In this document: positions 45,901 through 54,283 of the stretch, one piece after another | Layout: every line of letters starts with the position of its first letter | Position numbering within the stretch: the stretch's first letter is position 1 | NCBI GenBank assembly: GCA_018398805.1 | Contig: JAGFBZ010002322.1 | Location: 1-64,000 of the forward strand | Direction: 5' to 3' | Source of the DNA: Hirundichthys speculiger | Lineage: Eukaryota > Chordata > Actinopteri > Beloniformes > Exocoetidae | DNA: 64,000 nt | Made by a program: the position numbers and the translations under genes | Notes under the pieces: model-generated | What the model saw: only the letters and a program-made list of their open reading frames with translations | Databases searched by the model: none | Told to the model about the DNA's origin: nothing

Positions 45901-46668
45901 TCCAGATGGTTTGCTCAGCCTTCTCCCTGTTAAGAAAGAACTTCAACAGGTTTTCATCTCTTTGGTGGTACATTTGTACAAACGAGGAAAAAATAAAACT
46001 TTAATGCACATGACAGATCGCGTAGTGAGCAGTTTACTTTTAAAATTGAGAAATGTTCAACACATTGAACACATTATCTCACCTTATAGAACAGGTTACC
46101 AAAAGGACAACATCTGCCTGCAAAACACAAAAGCATCAATAAACTTGTAATTGTATCAGTGCTATTGAAGTGGTAATACAAAATACAGGTCAGTTGTACC
46201 TCATTTACGTAAACTGTGCGTTGATATCCCTTCTTCTCAAGTATGGACCAGGCTATCTCTGTATCATTCACATTCATTTGACATCCATAGGTTTCAAAAT
46301 AGACTGCAACAGGAGAAAACAACAGATGAGCATTGCACCAGACCATCCACTTTCACTGAGCAGATAGCTATTCGTTATGTGCACAAACCTTTTCTTGATT
46401 TCCCCATCTCCAGGTCTTCAGAGAGATAACTGCGCTCATCTTCTCCATGTTCTTCATCTACAGCACTGGACCTGCTCACTGACACTCCTTTAATGAAATC
46501 CTGAAAACCTGGACCAGAGGCTAGCTGACTTTTGAAGCTGTCAGAAACAGCTTTCCTTTTCTCTACTGAAGCGACTGTGTAGTTTGCCAGTTTAGAATAT
46601 TGTCTGGGTTGGGCAAACACAGGTGCCCAGTACTGAAAGCAGGTAAAGAAGGCATTTCGAGCCCTCAT
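29375..46668 (-). CDS. cdk5rap1: CDK5RAP1, mitochondrial tRNA methylthiotransferase (13 coding exons, 573 aa)
   Basis: Radical-SAM enzyme of the MiaB family that makes ms2i6A at position 37 of mitochondrial tRNAs; named for binding the Cdk5 activator. Exons in coding order: 46668-46389, 46303-46200, 46117-46083, 45926-45826, 45754-45544, 45438-45318, 42260-42030, 41029-40941, 40180-40125, 35024-34894, 34801-34652, 31195-31055, 29446-29375; total 1722 nt with consistent phases. The N terminus ([14 protein letters not shown]) is basic/aromatic, as in a mitochondrial presequence. The UPF0004 domain carries C101 (ETYGCQMN), C137 (LVTCSIR) and C175 (ILGCMPERL), the auxiliary 4Fe-4S ligands. The radical-SAM CxxxCxxC is C250, C254, C257 ([20 protein letters not shown]). 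A TRAM domain follows near residue 490 ([34 protein letters not shown]). Close to human length. All expected iron-sulfur cysteines are present, so it should be active. Intron 4 is GC-AG; introns 6, 9 and 12 are full of transposons. Confidence 0.97.
30207..30925 (+). mobile_element. PIF/Harbinger-like element, copy 2, CDK5RAP1 intron 12
   Basis: Ends cagtacgtttacatg / catgtaaccacagcc, flanked by the triplet aat on both sides (30204-30206, 30926-30928). Carries the intact Myb-like frame at 30481-30693. Confidence 0.82.
30481..30693 (+). CDS. Myb/SANT-like peptide of Harbinger-like copy 2
   Basis: The 70-aa product is residue-for-residue the same as copy 1 (20542-20754). It is antisense to CDK5RAP1, inside its intron. 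Confidence 0.5.
   Translation: MAARSKRCSRAETIYLINSLEELEIIKRTDGRKHKNCELFKAARLNEGGFTDRDATQVKNKWNVVANRVS
31660..31960 (+). mobile_element. Tc1-like transposase N-terminal remnant
   Basis: The frame [20 protein letters not shown] and later [14 protein letters not shown] match the helix-turn-helix region of Tc1-family transposases. A second remnant follows at 33243-33330 (catggtggggggagcattat), so an L2 insertion probably split the element. Confidence 0.65.
32026..33243 (+). mobile_element. L2-like LINE: RT C terminus, 3' UTR and (ATTGA)n tail
   Basis: The frame at 32044-32370 reads [20 protein letters not shown] then [12 protein letters not shown] and [17 protein letters not shown], the C-terminal block of fish L2-type ORF2. 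Its 3' UTR ends ctgtaaagcgcctagagaca and gaattgaattgaattgaa. 5'-truncated; inside a Tc1 remnant in a CDK5RAP1 intron. Confidence 0.85.
33335..33485 (-). mobile_element. L2-like LINE 3' fragment, minus
   Basis: The stretch ttttactttatttggatagt and later tgacc...agcaaaaatgaacgataag is a diverged reverse copy of the L2 3' UTR. Confidence 0.5.
33565..33593. repeat. Long poly(G) run
   Basis: Near-pure G tract ending ggaggggac; likely length-variable and able to form G-quadruplexes. Confidence 0.9.
33745..34125. repeat. Three 'gggcccgagcgccgag' units separated by (TTA)n
   Basis: A 40-bp word gggcccgagcgccgagggtg through ccctattgtatt starts at 33819, 33965 and 34082, each between (tta)n runs. A fourth, diverged start is at 57516, at the head of a long teleost repeat. 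Confidence 0.85.
34130..34200 (-). repeat. (AGAAT)n with retroelement 3' end
   Basis: Ten or so agaat units join aactttatttgtcactgagc, which reads as a reverse-oriented non-LTR tail. Confidence 0.65.
36213..36967 (+). mobile_element. PIF/Harbinger-like element, copy 3, CDK5RAP1 intron 9
   Basis: Ends cagtgcgtttacatg / catgtaaccgcagcc, triplet agt on both sides (36210-36212, 36968-36970). The Myb-like frame starts at 36518 but a one-base loss near 36537 (aaacgtgttc for aaacggtgttc) breaks it. Confidence 0.82.
37380..39090 (+). mobile_element. CR1/Rex1-like LINE remnant, CDK5RAP1 intron 9
   Basis: Fragments in order: [20 protein letters not shown] (37415-37475), [20 protein letters not shown] (38600-38660) and [20 protein letters not shown] (38772-38832), then NVNKTKEIL (39002). 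These are known ORF2 blocks of CR1-group LINEs. It has stops, a G-to-A eroded frame and an inserted piece between 37770 and 38380. Antisense to CDK5RAP1. Confidence 0.7.
37770..38380. mobile_element. Possible piggyBac-like MITE
   Basis: TTAA followed by ccctcataccgcc and, 611 bp on, ...catttttggg then TTAA. It separates two parts of the LINE. Terminal inverted repeats are very short, so this is tentative. Confidence 0.35.
39760..39812. repeat. Perfect 24-bp inverted repeat, 5-nt loop
   Basis: Arm 39760-39783 begins caggagtactgggagaccag and pairs without mismatch with 39789-39812 around loop gacag. Lies in CDK5RAP1 intron 9. Confidence 0.95.
40244..40892. mobile_element. hAT element 'ctgggcgata' family, copy 2 (649 bp)
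   Basis: Inverted relative to 19425-20066. Ends tagtgctgggcgatatg / catatcgcccagcacta; flanks tttcacag and tttcacat agree at 7 of 8 bases. It fills most of the intron between CDK5RAP1 exons 8 and 9. Confidence 0.9.
41129..41870. mobile_element. Foldback element with about 240-bp arms
   Basis: Begins tatggaagtatttctgtgcc and ends with its reverse complement; arms 41129-41370 and 41630-41870 are near-complements. A 6-bp duplication gccctt flanks it (41123-41128, 41871-41876). The centre repeats ttgaattttttt/acactgaattt. CDK5RAP1 intron 7. Confidence 0.85.
42514..42745 (+). mobile_element. Short non-LTR element joining a 5' end to a 3' end
   Basis: Starts atggcgccgagtgattgg, typical of LINE 5' ends in fish. 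About 190 bp later it has atgtaaatttccccactgtg and an aaataaaaggaatatctta tail. Looks like an internally deleted, SINE-like LINE derivative. Confidence 0.45.
42831..43914. mobile_element. hAT element 'tgcacgataa' family (1084 bp), CDK5RAP1 intron 6
   Basis: Ends taggggtgcacgataac / ...accgtgcatcccta, perfect 8-bp duplication atttaaat (42823-42830, 43915-43922). Interior 43262-43420 keeps a broken BED zinc-finger-like segment ([30 protein letters not shown]). A second copy starts at 63391. Confidence 0.9.
43925..44440 (+). mobile_element. Tc1-like transposase fragment and RT scrap
   Basis: The text ttggacaacagaagattgga, cctggtctgataagactgga and cagatggttgggtcagaa is the DDE-region signature of a common fish Tc1 family. 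Just after, 44457-44496 encodes [11 protein letters not shown], a reverse-transcriptase motif from another element. Confidence 0.55.
44544..44901. mobile_element. 358-bp Tc1/mariner-type MITE, copy 2
   Basis: Inverted copy of 16138-16495, flanked by TA on both sides (44542-44543, 44902-44903). Confidence 0.85.
45755..45825 (-). other. cdk5rap1: CDK5RAP1 intron 4, a 71-nt GC-AG intron
   Basis: Exon 4 ends ATTCTTG and the intron opens GCAAGTAA. The acceptor is tgtccag, and exon 5 resumes GTTGCATG. Only this junction restores the conserved ILGCM(P/A)ERL motif. The alternative GT three bases inside (gtaaaa) shifts the frame. The donor matches the strong consensus usual for GC-AG introns. Confidence 0.85.
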
Positions 46669-47985
46669 GGTTGGATAATCGCAACTGCCTTGTAACTTCC
46701 TGTCGAGTGTAGCTTTAAATTGGCCACCGTGTTAGTTAGTTACTTTTAGTAAGTAAGTGTTAAGTAGCTTTAACCTGAGGTGGATAAGAGACAATACAAC
46801 AGCAAAGTTGAGCAAATGCTATGTGTGACCAAAATGTTTTGACTCAAAGGTTACCAACTCCCTTTCCAAAACCTCCAAACTGTCTGAAATGAAAAAATAC
46901 TGCTAAAAAGTTTAATGGAGCAAAATGAGACTTGAATGTTTTACGGTGATTATTATAATAAAGAATATGAATGTGCATGAAATCGACTGAGTTGAACGAC
47001 AAAAAGAAGGAAGCGGATTTCTTTTACCTTTGGCTATTTAGAAAAATGTCGCTGCTCCCCTATTACAGGTAAAAAGTTAAAGATGAGGTCATCTCGTTGT
47101 AATAATTAGAAAAGAGGCAACAAAGCAAAAAGAGCTTTTCAGTACGATAATCTGTTCATAAAAGCTGGCTGAAAACAATTGAGACTATTGACATTTCTCA
47201 CAGCCCGGACCTGCAAGTGCTTTGTCCGTTCTTATTCACGGTCCGTGCGTAAAACCTGAAGGAAAACATAGTTCCGCCCGACAACGGTTGACGTCACAGG
47301 GATTTTAACGAGTAAAAATCCTGGCATTGCTGCTCATATAGTTGTTACATCAGTGCCTCAAAAGTTTTATCCGGTTTCATATATTTCTGGAATACGTTCA
47401 GGCGTATTCTAGGTTTTGAAGTGGTCAGGTGTGATGTCGTCTATATTCAAATACACACCATGAGGTTTTTTAGGACAAAATCCTTCCAAATATGTCTACG
47501 GTGCATTTATATGTGTTTTGTTTGACTTTATTTACTTGATAGGAAATGTGCTAAATATCAGTGCTGTTATACTATTTGTCAATTGTGGCCAATCTACCAG
47601 TTATTTTCTTTCTTTCATAATTTAAATAATATGTTTTGCTTTTATTCCAGTATACATATTAATCAACCATTTGCTGTGTTATTTTCTGACATTAAGAAAA
47701 TATGACAGACCTGACAAACAGTTTGTGAGAATTGTGTGTCTGACTGAGTGGTCAGTAGCACACAGCTCTGGTGTGGATAAGTGGGTTATATGTAACTTTA
47801 CAAGACAAACCTCCACACATTAATTTATATACACCACACAAACACCACGTGCACTACCATACTACACACACCATAGTCATTATTGCCTGTTTTGTCTCTT
47901 TGTCTTTCCTGTCTTTCCAGCTCCACTGTCAGGGATTTTAGTCCTCTGACAGGATCACCATTTCGGGAGTTAAAAAAAACAAGTT
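46669..47985. other. Intergenic sequence upstream of CDK5RAP1
   Basis: Contains the presumed CDK5RAP1 promoter and the CRE at 47289. No exon, TATA box or known repeat was recognised beyond this. Confidence 0.4.
47289..47296. promoter_or_regulatory. Palindromic CRE (TGACGTCA) upstream of CDK5RAP1
   Basis: A full TGACGTCA palindrome lies 621 bases upstream of the CDK5RAP1 start codon and about 7 kb upstream of GHRH, between the two divergent genes. A role for either gene is inference; an 8-mer can occur by chance. Confidence 0.25.
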
Positions 47986-48440
47986 ACAACCTGACTTCTG
48001 GAATTCAATACATCTTTTTAAATTTTAATAAAAATAAAAACTAAAAGACTTTCAAATCACATAAGCCAATATTTTATTCACAAAGGAACATAGATAACAA
48101 CAAATGTTTAAAAAGAAATATCACAATTTTATTCACAATATGAGCTCAATTCAAATTTGATGCCTGCTACAGGTGTCATGTTTACGAAGGTGTAGCGTCT
48201 CCTCTTCTTTTCAAAACAGTTTGACGACCTCTGGGCATCGAGGTGAGGAGTTTCTGCAGTTTTGGTGTTTCAATTTGGTCCTATTCTTTCCTGACAGAGG
48301 TTTCCAGCTGCTTAAGAGTTTGTGCTCATATTTTATGTATTTTTCATTCATTGATCCACCAAATCTTGTCAATAGGTGACAGATCTGGACTGCAGGCAGG
48401 TCAGTTCAGCATCTGAAGCCATACTGTTGTAATAATTAAT
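47986..48440. mobile_element. Teleost Tc1/mariner-type repeat
   Basis: Resembles the familiar tacaaccccgattcc element: attttattcacaaaggaaca, later gaggtttccagctgcttaag and ggtgacagatctggactgca. The opposite terminus of the same family is at 63108-63380. Confidence 0.55.
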
Positions 48441-48471
48441 AATGTAATAATCTCTGATCCGAACCCGACTG

Positions 48472-48820
48472 GTGTTTTATTGGACTTCTGTGCTCGTCAC
48501 AGTTTTGTCCAGAACAAACACCATGTTCAAACATAAGAGTGTCTATAAATGCACGTACCATCAGGAAACTCTCGGCTGCAGGTCGATGATCGACTTAACA
48601 GTTGTATCGTCAGATTTGCGGCCGTATGTTTTGGACAGTTGGGTGAAGAAGGAGCTGAGCGGTCAGCTGATCACCGGTTCCCCCCCCCGTTGGCGGGGCT
48701 GCAGCAGGTTAAAAAAAAAAAAAAAAAAACATTGGAAACAAAGGAGAAAAAATGTGGGAGGAGAAATAAATGAAAAAATAAAATGTTTAAAATTTACTAT
48801 AAATTCTAGTGGTCTGGTTT
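48472..48820 (+). mobile_element. LINE endonuclease-domain fragment
   Basis: The frame HKSVYKCTYHQETLGCRSMI then DLTVVSSDLRPYVLDSWVKK matches the end of the AP-endonuclease domain of RTE/Rex3-type LINEs. It ends in a poly(A)-like run at 48712-48731. Confidence 0.65.
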
Positions 48821-48868
48821 AATGTTTATTCCAGTATTATTCAGTGGCAGGTCGTGTATTTGGTAGAG

Positions 48869-49576
48869 CTGGGCGATACTGGGAATTTTGGTATCGATCC
48901 GATACCAAGTAAATACAGGGCCAGTATTGCCGATACCGATACCAATACTTTTTCATATTAAGCTTAATCTGTCATTAAACTGCCGACCGTTTGGCGTTTT
49001 TCTGATTTTGTCTTCGGATTATTTTGTTAAAACCTAGGATAACATTTCGGCAAACTTTATAGGTGACAATAAAATACTTTATTATCACAATTAACATTTT
49101 TGTGTGTAAATATTGATTGGAGTTGAATTGTTGTTCTGTTTTTAATGTTTTTCTAACTAAGTGGGCGGGCCTAGGGGGAGGGGCTAGACCGAGTCTACCT
49201 GCATTAGGGCTGTGAAAAAAAAAACGATTTGGCGAATTTTGGCCTCCCAATATAATATCGATTTTTCATCTCCTAATATCGATTTTTTTTTTTAGGAAAA
49301 TTTTATTCTATTTATATTATTTCATTTATTTATTAAATGTGCAAAAACACTAATAATAAACAATAAACAGGTTGTTTTGAAGCATAGTTTTGACTCAATC
49401 TGTCCTCATCATAGCGTCACAGCGACAGCATGTCAGACACAGACTTCAATGAATTCTAAGTGTTGTGGGAGAGAAAAAAAGCTTGAGTATCGATCTTTTT
49501 ACACGAGTATCATTCGATATCAATACCGCCATTGGTATCGATATTATCGATATTTGGATCGATCCGCCCACCTCTT
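48869..49576. mobile_element. Probable hAT-type element 'gctgggcgatac'
   Basis: Starts tagagctgggcgatac and ends ggatcgatccgcccacctct, with GATA/TATC-rich arms. A second pair of atatcgattttt motifs at 49255-49290 suggests nesting. No clear duplication. Confidence 0.45.
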
Positions 49577-49768
49577 CAGTGCGGGTTTAACTACTTAATC
49601 CACCATGACGTTATAATTATACAAGCCACCAAGACAGAAAACGCAATATAACAAGAAGAGGGCGCTGTGTAATTTAGAGATTACGCATCACCGTATTCCT
49701 TGCGTACGTTTTTATTTGCTTGAGGATGTCCGGTCAGCATTGGTGGTGGATATGAGAACAGTCACGGC

Positions 49769-50689
49769 TAGGGATGGGAATCGAGAACCGGTTCCTGTAG
49801 AGAACCGGTTCCGTGTGTTTCAATTCCATGGAATCGTTTGTCAGTTTATCCAGCGATTCTCTTATCGATTCCAGCCAGCATGAATCTCATGTAATTTACA
49901 CAAGTGACATACAGTCGATTCCGAAAAGCACTTACGTGATTAAGTTACGTCGGTTTAGCACGTTAGCATTGGAGTTGTAAACAACAATGGCGCCCACCAG
50001 GTTCAAACGCTCCAAAGTTTGGCTTCACTTCACCAAAGAAAGATGGCAACAAGGCAACTAGCAGTCATTGTAAAGTGGAGATAACAGCGTCGGGAGGGAA
50101 CACGGCTAACACGCAGAAACATTTGAACACACAACATGCTAACGAGTGTCGTGTTTTTGACGCTTCGGACTGATGGATCTCAACCCAGCAGCAGCAGCCA
50201 AGCTAAGATCACCTCTGGTAACTCTGGTTAGTAGCTATCCCGCTGCCTATGTGCTTCTGCAAAAGAATTGTTAATTCTTCATAGTATTTGCAGATTTGTA
50301 CTATGAACTGTTATGTTGTATTTGATAGTATTTATCTTTCTTTATTATTATTTCTGAGTGATTAGTGAGCTCATATATCCTTTTAAAAGGGAGATTTTTT
50401 CATTTCTATTAGGAAATATCTGTTAGTAAAATGTTCCACATTCTTGTGTATTTGCACAGTTACATATTACAACAGTTAACACGTTATCCAGGCTTTGGGC
50501 CTCTTCTGACCTCGCTGTTGAGTTTGTAAGGTCGTGACTTCTAAGTAAAAAAAATTGATGCTAATTAAACCGTTTGTTCTCCTTTTTCTCCAAATTAGAA
50601 TCGATAAGAGAATCGATAAAGAATCGAATCGTTAAATAGTATCGATAATGGAATCGGAATCGGAAAAATCGTATCAATTCCCATCCCTA
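49769..50689. mobile_element. hAT element 'gatgggaatcga' family (921 bp) with BED-finger remnant
   Basis: Ends tagggatgggaatcgagaa / ...caattcccatcccta; flanks gtcacggc and ctcacggc agree at 7 of 8. At 49987-50165 lies a broken BED-finger exon (RFKRSKVWLHFTKE, then NTQKHLNTQHANECRVF in another frame). Confidence 0.85.
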
Positions 50690-50929
50690 CTCACGGCCAG
50701 ACACGTCAGTCTGTACAGCTGTGGCAGCTCTCATCCAGATGTCTGCTGTGGAGGAAACCAAGGAGATCTTTAGAACATTTCCCTTCGAAGTCCATCATGG
50801 CCGACATCACAGTCACTTCTGTTTTTAAACGGGTCACATCATCAAACAGAGCTCTGGCTCTTTAAATCAGTTCTGTAACTGGCAGATAAGGTTGTCCAGA
50901 ACACTGTTGTGGAGTTTCTTGTACTGTGC

Positions 50930-51400
50930 ACGTATCCCTCCGTGCACTGGCCCGCTACGTGCACTCTGAGTACCAGAGATGCGCTCAGTTTCTCTGGTGG
51001 CAGCATCATGGATGGATGGAGCCAAATACAGGAGCATTCTGGGAGAAAACCTGTTGGAGTCTGCAGAAGACCTGAGACTGGGACGGAGATTTATCTTCCA
51101 ACAGGACAATGATCCAAAACATGAAGACAAATCTACAATCTAAACGTATCCAGGTGTTAGAACGGCCAAGTCAAAGTCCAGACCTGAATCCAGTCCAGAA
51201 TCTGTGGAAAGATCTGAAGACTGCTGTTCACAAACGCTCTCCATCCAACCTCACTGAGCTCCAGCTGTTTTACAGGAAGAATGGACCAGAATTTAGTCTC
51301 TGGATGAGTTAAACTGATAGAGACAAACCCCAAGAGACTGGAGCTGGAACTGCAGCAGAAGGTGGCGCTACAAAGTGTCTGCATTCATGGTTAGAGGCAT
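50930..51400 (+). mobile_element. Tc1-like transposase C-terminal remnant
   Basis: Reads [19 protein letters not shown], a stop, and then in a second frame [22 protein letters not shown], covering the last two DDE acidic-region motifs. A frameshift and stops make it inactive. A Tc1-type right end at 52430-52574 (gggggccgaatactttcaca) may be the same element split by a later insertion. Confidence 0.75.
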
Positions 51401-51848
51401 CATCTAGCAAAACCATCTCGTATGTATATGCAATTTAATCTTATAGCATATGTTTTTTCTTTGTTTTGTTTTGTTTGAATGTGAAGGGTGAATGTGTCCT
51501 TCACCAGTTTTTCTCTGGCAGTAAATCCTAACATCTTTTATTAACATCTTAAATCCTGATTTCATCAGAGAGGACTAAAAAACACCAGCAGTAAAACATT
51601 TAAAGACAAGACAGTTAAACAGACACAACAGTGAGGGTGTGGTGCTGGGTTGTGAAGTGTGGGGGGTGTTGTGTAGGGGATTGTATTGTGACAGTGAACA
51701 AACTTAATATGTAGGATAATAGGATAAAGATAATATGTAGGAAGCAGAAACTACTAACAAGAAAATTGGGTGAACACCTTCTACCAAGTTATCAACCTGT
51801 ATATGGAGAATTGATGTGAACATAATCGATTGATTGTGTTGACAGTGG

Positions 51849-52345
51849 AGGGGGGGGGGGGGGGTGCTGGAGGAGGGGTGTAAAGCATAAATGTGTCCGT
51901 GCCCATATACACTCACATGTAAGTTACCAAAGTACCAAGGAAACTGTTACCACTATTATCATCACCACTCTCCTTATCTTAATCCATCTCAAATCTTCCT
52001 ACGGGTCAGAAAACACCAGCTAACTCCCATCACCCAGGACCACACTGGTCCAAGAGGACCTTTGCCCCCCGACCCAAGAGGTCAAGGAGCAAACACCCCC
52101 GAGGCAGTCTGCCCACCCCCTGCCCCCATACCCACTAACCCTAACCCTGACCCTGACCCAGACACCCACCGTGACCCCAGGAGGAGCCCCGCCATCCACC
52201 ACAAACTGGATGCACCACGGCCTCCGCACCACCCCCAGGCACGGGCCACCGCCCACCACCGCTGCCACCCCGCAGGGAGGCAGCACACAGCAGGCAGTGA
52301 CCACCCCCACCCCCCCATCCCACCACCAGCGGTCAACAGGTACAA
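51849..52345 (-). mobile_element. C/A-rich LINE 5' or UTR fragment behind a G run
   Basis: A G run (51849-51863) and then a cytosine-rich stretch with ccctaaccctgaccctgacc and caccacccccaggcacgg, like the untranslated parts of the reverse-oriented element at 25738-26215. Assignment is weak. Confidence 0.35.
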
Positions 52346-52988
52346 AGTATTAATGCAAGGGAGTGGAATAATACTGCACACCCCACTTTTCAGTTTTTTA
52401 TTTGTTAAAAAAGTTAAAAATATCCAATAAATTTCGTTCCACTTCACAATTGTGTCCCACTTGATGTTGATTCCGGACAAAAAAATTGAAATTTTATATC
52501 TTTATGTTTGAAAGCTGAAATGTGGCAAAAGGTTGAAAAGTTCAAGGGGGCCGAATACTTTCACAAGGCTCTGTAAAAAAGACCGGCTCTGTTCTGGGAA
52601 CTGTTTCATAGCGTCTGGAGCTGATCGTGCAAAGAAGGATACTTCATAAAATGAAAAACATATCGGACAACTCTGAATATCCTCTTCACAACACAGTGAT
52701 TTAACAGTGTCAACATGTCTTCAGTCAGCGTCTTCTTCAAACCTTCTACTGGTGGTCCTTCCTGCCCACAGCTATAACCGTCTATAATTCATCTTTGAAG
52801 AGACTTAAATAACGACAGTTATTCTCAGTTCAATTCAATTCCCATATGAAAATTAATAGTTACAATAAGGAAACAACGCTGTCATTTGTCTGTATTGTCT
52901 GTTTCTGCTAATGATGACAATGAAAATATGAATTTGAACAAGCCAGAGGCAAAGACTGAGAGCACATGCAGACAGTTTAGTTCAAGGA

Positions 52989-53870
52989 GAGTGATGATGT
53001 GTGATGTAGGAGTGATTTAGGAGTGATGTAGGAGTGATGTAGGAGTGATGATGTGTGATGTAGGAGTGATGTAGGAGTGAGGAGTGAGTGGAGTGATGTA
53101 GGAGTGATTAGGAGTGATGTAGGAGTGATGTAGGAGTGATTTAGGAGTGATTTAGGAGTGATGTAGGAGTGATGTAGGAGTGATTTAGGAGTGATGTAGG
53201 AGTGATTTAGGAGTGATTTAGGAGTGATGTAGGAGTGATGTAGGAGTGATTTAGGAGTGATGTAGGAGTGATTTAGGAGTGATGTAGGAGTGATTTAGGA
53301 GTGATGTAGGAGTGATAGGAGTGATGTAGGAGTGATTTAGGAGTGATGTAGGAGTGATGTAGGAGTGATTTAGGAGTGATTTAGGAGTGATGTAGGAGTG
53401 ATGTAGGAGTGATGTAGGAGTGATGTAGGAGGATGTAGGAGTGATGTAGGCGAGTGAGAGTGATTTAGGAGTGATGTAGGAGTGATTTAGGAGTGATGTA
53501 GGAGTGATGTAGTGAGTAGTGAGTGAGGAGTGAGGTGATTTAGGAGTGATGTAGGTGTGATTAGGAGTGATGTTAGGAGTGATTGTAGGATGTGATGTAG
53601 GAGTGATGTAGGGGTGGATGTTAGGAGTGATGTAGGAGTGATGTAGGGGTGATGTAGGAGTGATGTAGGAGTTGTAGGAGTGATGTAGGAGTGATTTAGG
53701 AGTGATGTAGGGGTGATGTAGGAGTGATGTAGGAGTGATTTAGGAGTGATGTAGGGGTGATGTAGGAGTGATGTAGGAGTGATGTAGGGGTGATGTAGGA
53801 GTGATGTAGGAGTGATGTAGGAGTGATGTAGGGGTGATGTAGGAGTGATGTAGGAGTGATGTAGGAGTGA
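52989..53870. repeat. 11-bp minisatellite upstream of GHRH (about 880 bp)
   Basis: About 80 units of gtaggagtgat, with tta for gta variants and a more degenerate centre (53440-53600). It ends 414 bases before the GHRH start codon. Confidence 0.95.
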
Positions 53871-54283
53871 CCAGCAGCGCTGGTTTGGTATAAACTGACC
53901 ATAGATGCAGGAATGAATAACAGAACTATGTCTCTTTGGTCCAGTCTTTCACAGCAGTGAGAGAAGCTGAGAGTGGACTCACAGCAGGGACACTCCCATC
54001 AAAACTAGGTAGCTCTGACACACATGCACACGTACATGCACACGTACAGAAATCTAATGTGTAAATGTGTGTGCGTTTCATTTAGATGCTCTTAAGTCTT
54101 ACCATTTCATATCATAACACACACCTCTGTCTGCTTTAACTTCCGTTTCTTCTGCTGTGTGATGACGTTGGTGATGAGAAACCGTGGCTTCAGCATTTTT
54201 CCTTTTTTGCTTTTTTCTTTTCTTAATGCAAAACCTTTGACTCATTTATTTTGGAAGTCCGCTCTTCGACAGGACGAGCTGTG

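Noticed and set aside
52137..52160. Telomere-like ccctaaccctgaccctgacc
   Set aside because: Barely more than one true telomeric unit, within repeat-derived C-rich sequence.
53696..53902. Minus-strand frame of ITPTSLLHH repeats
   Set aside because: Translation of the 11-bp minisatellite.
54163..54168. TGACGT half-CRE 121 bases before the GHRH start
   Set aside because: Single hexamer, too weak alone to list as a regulatory site.
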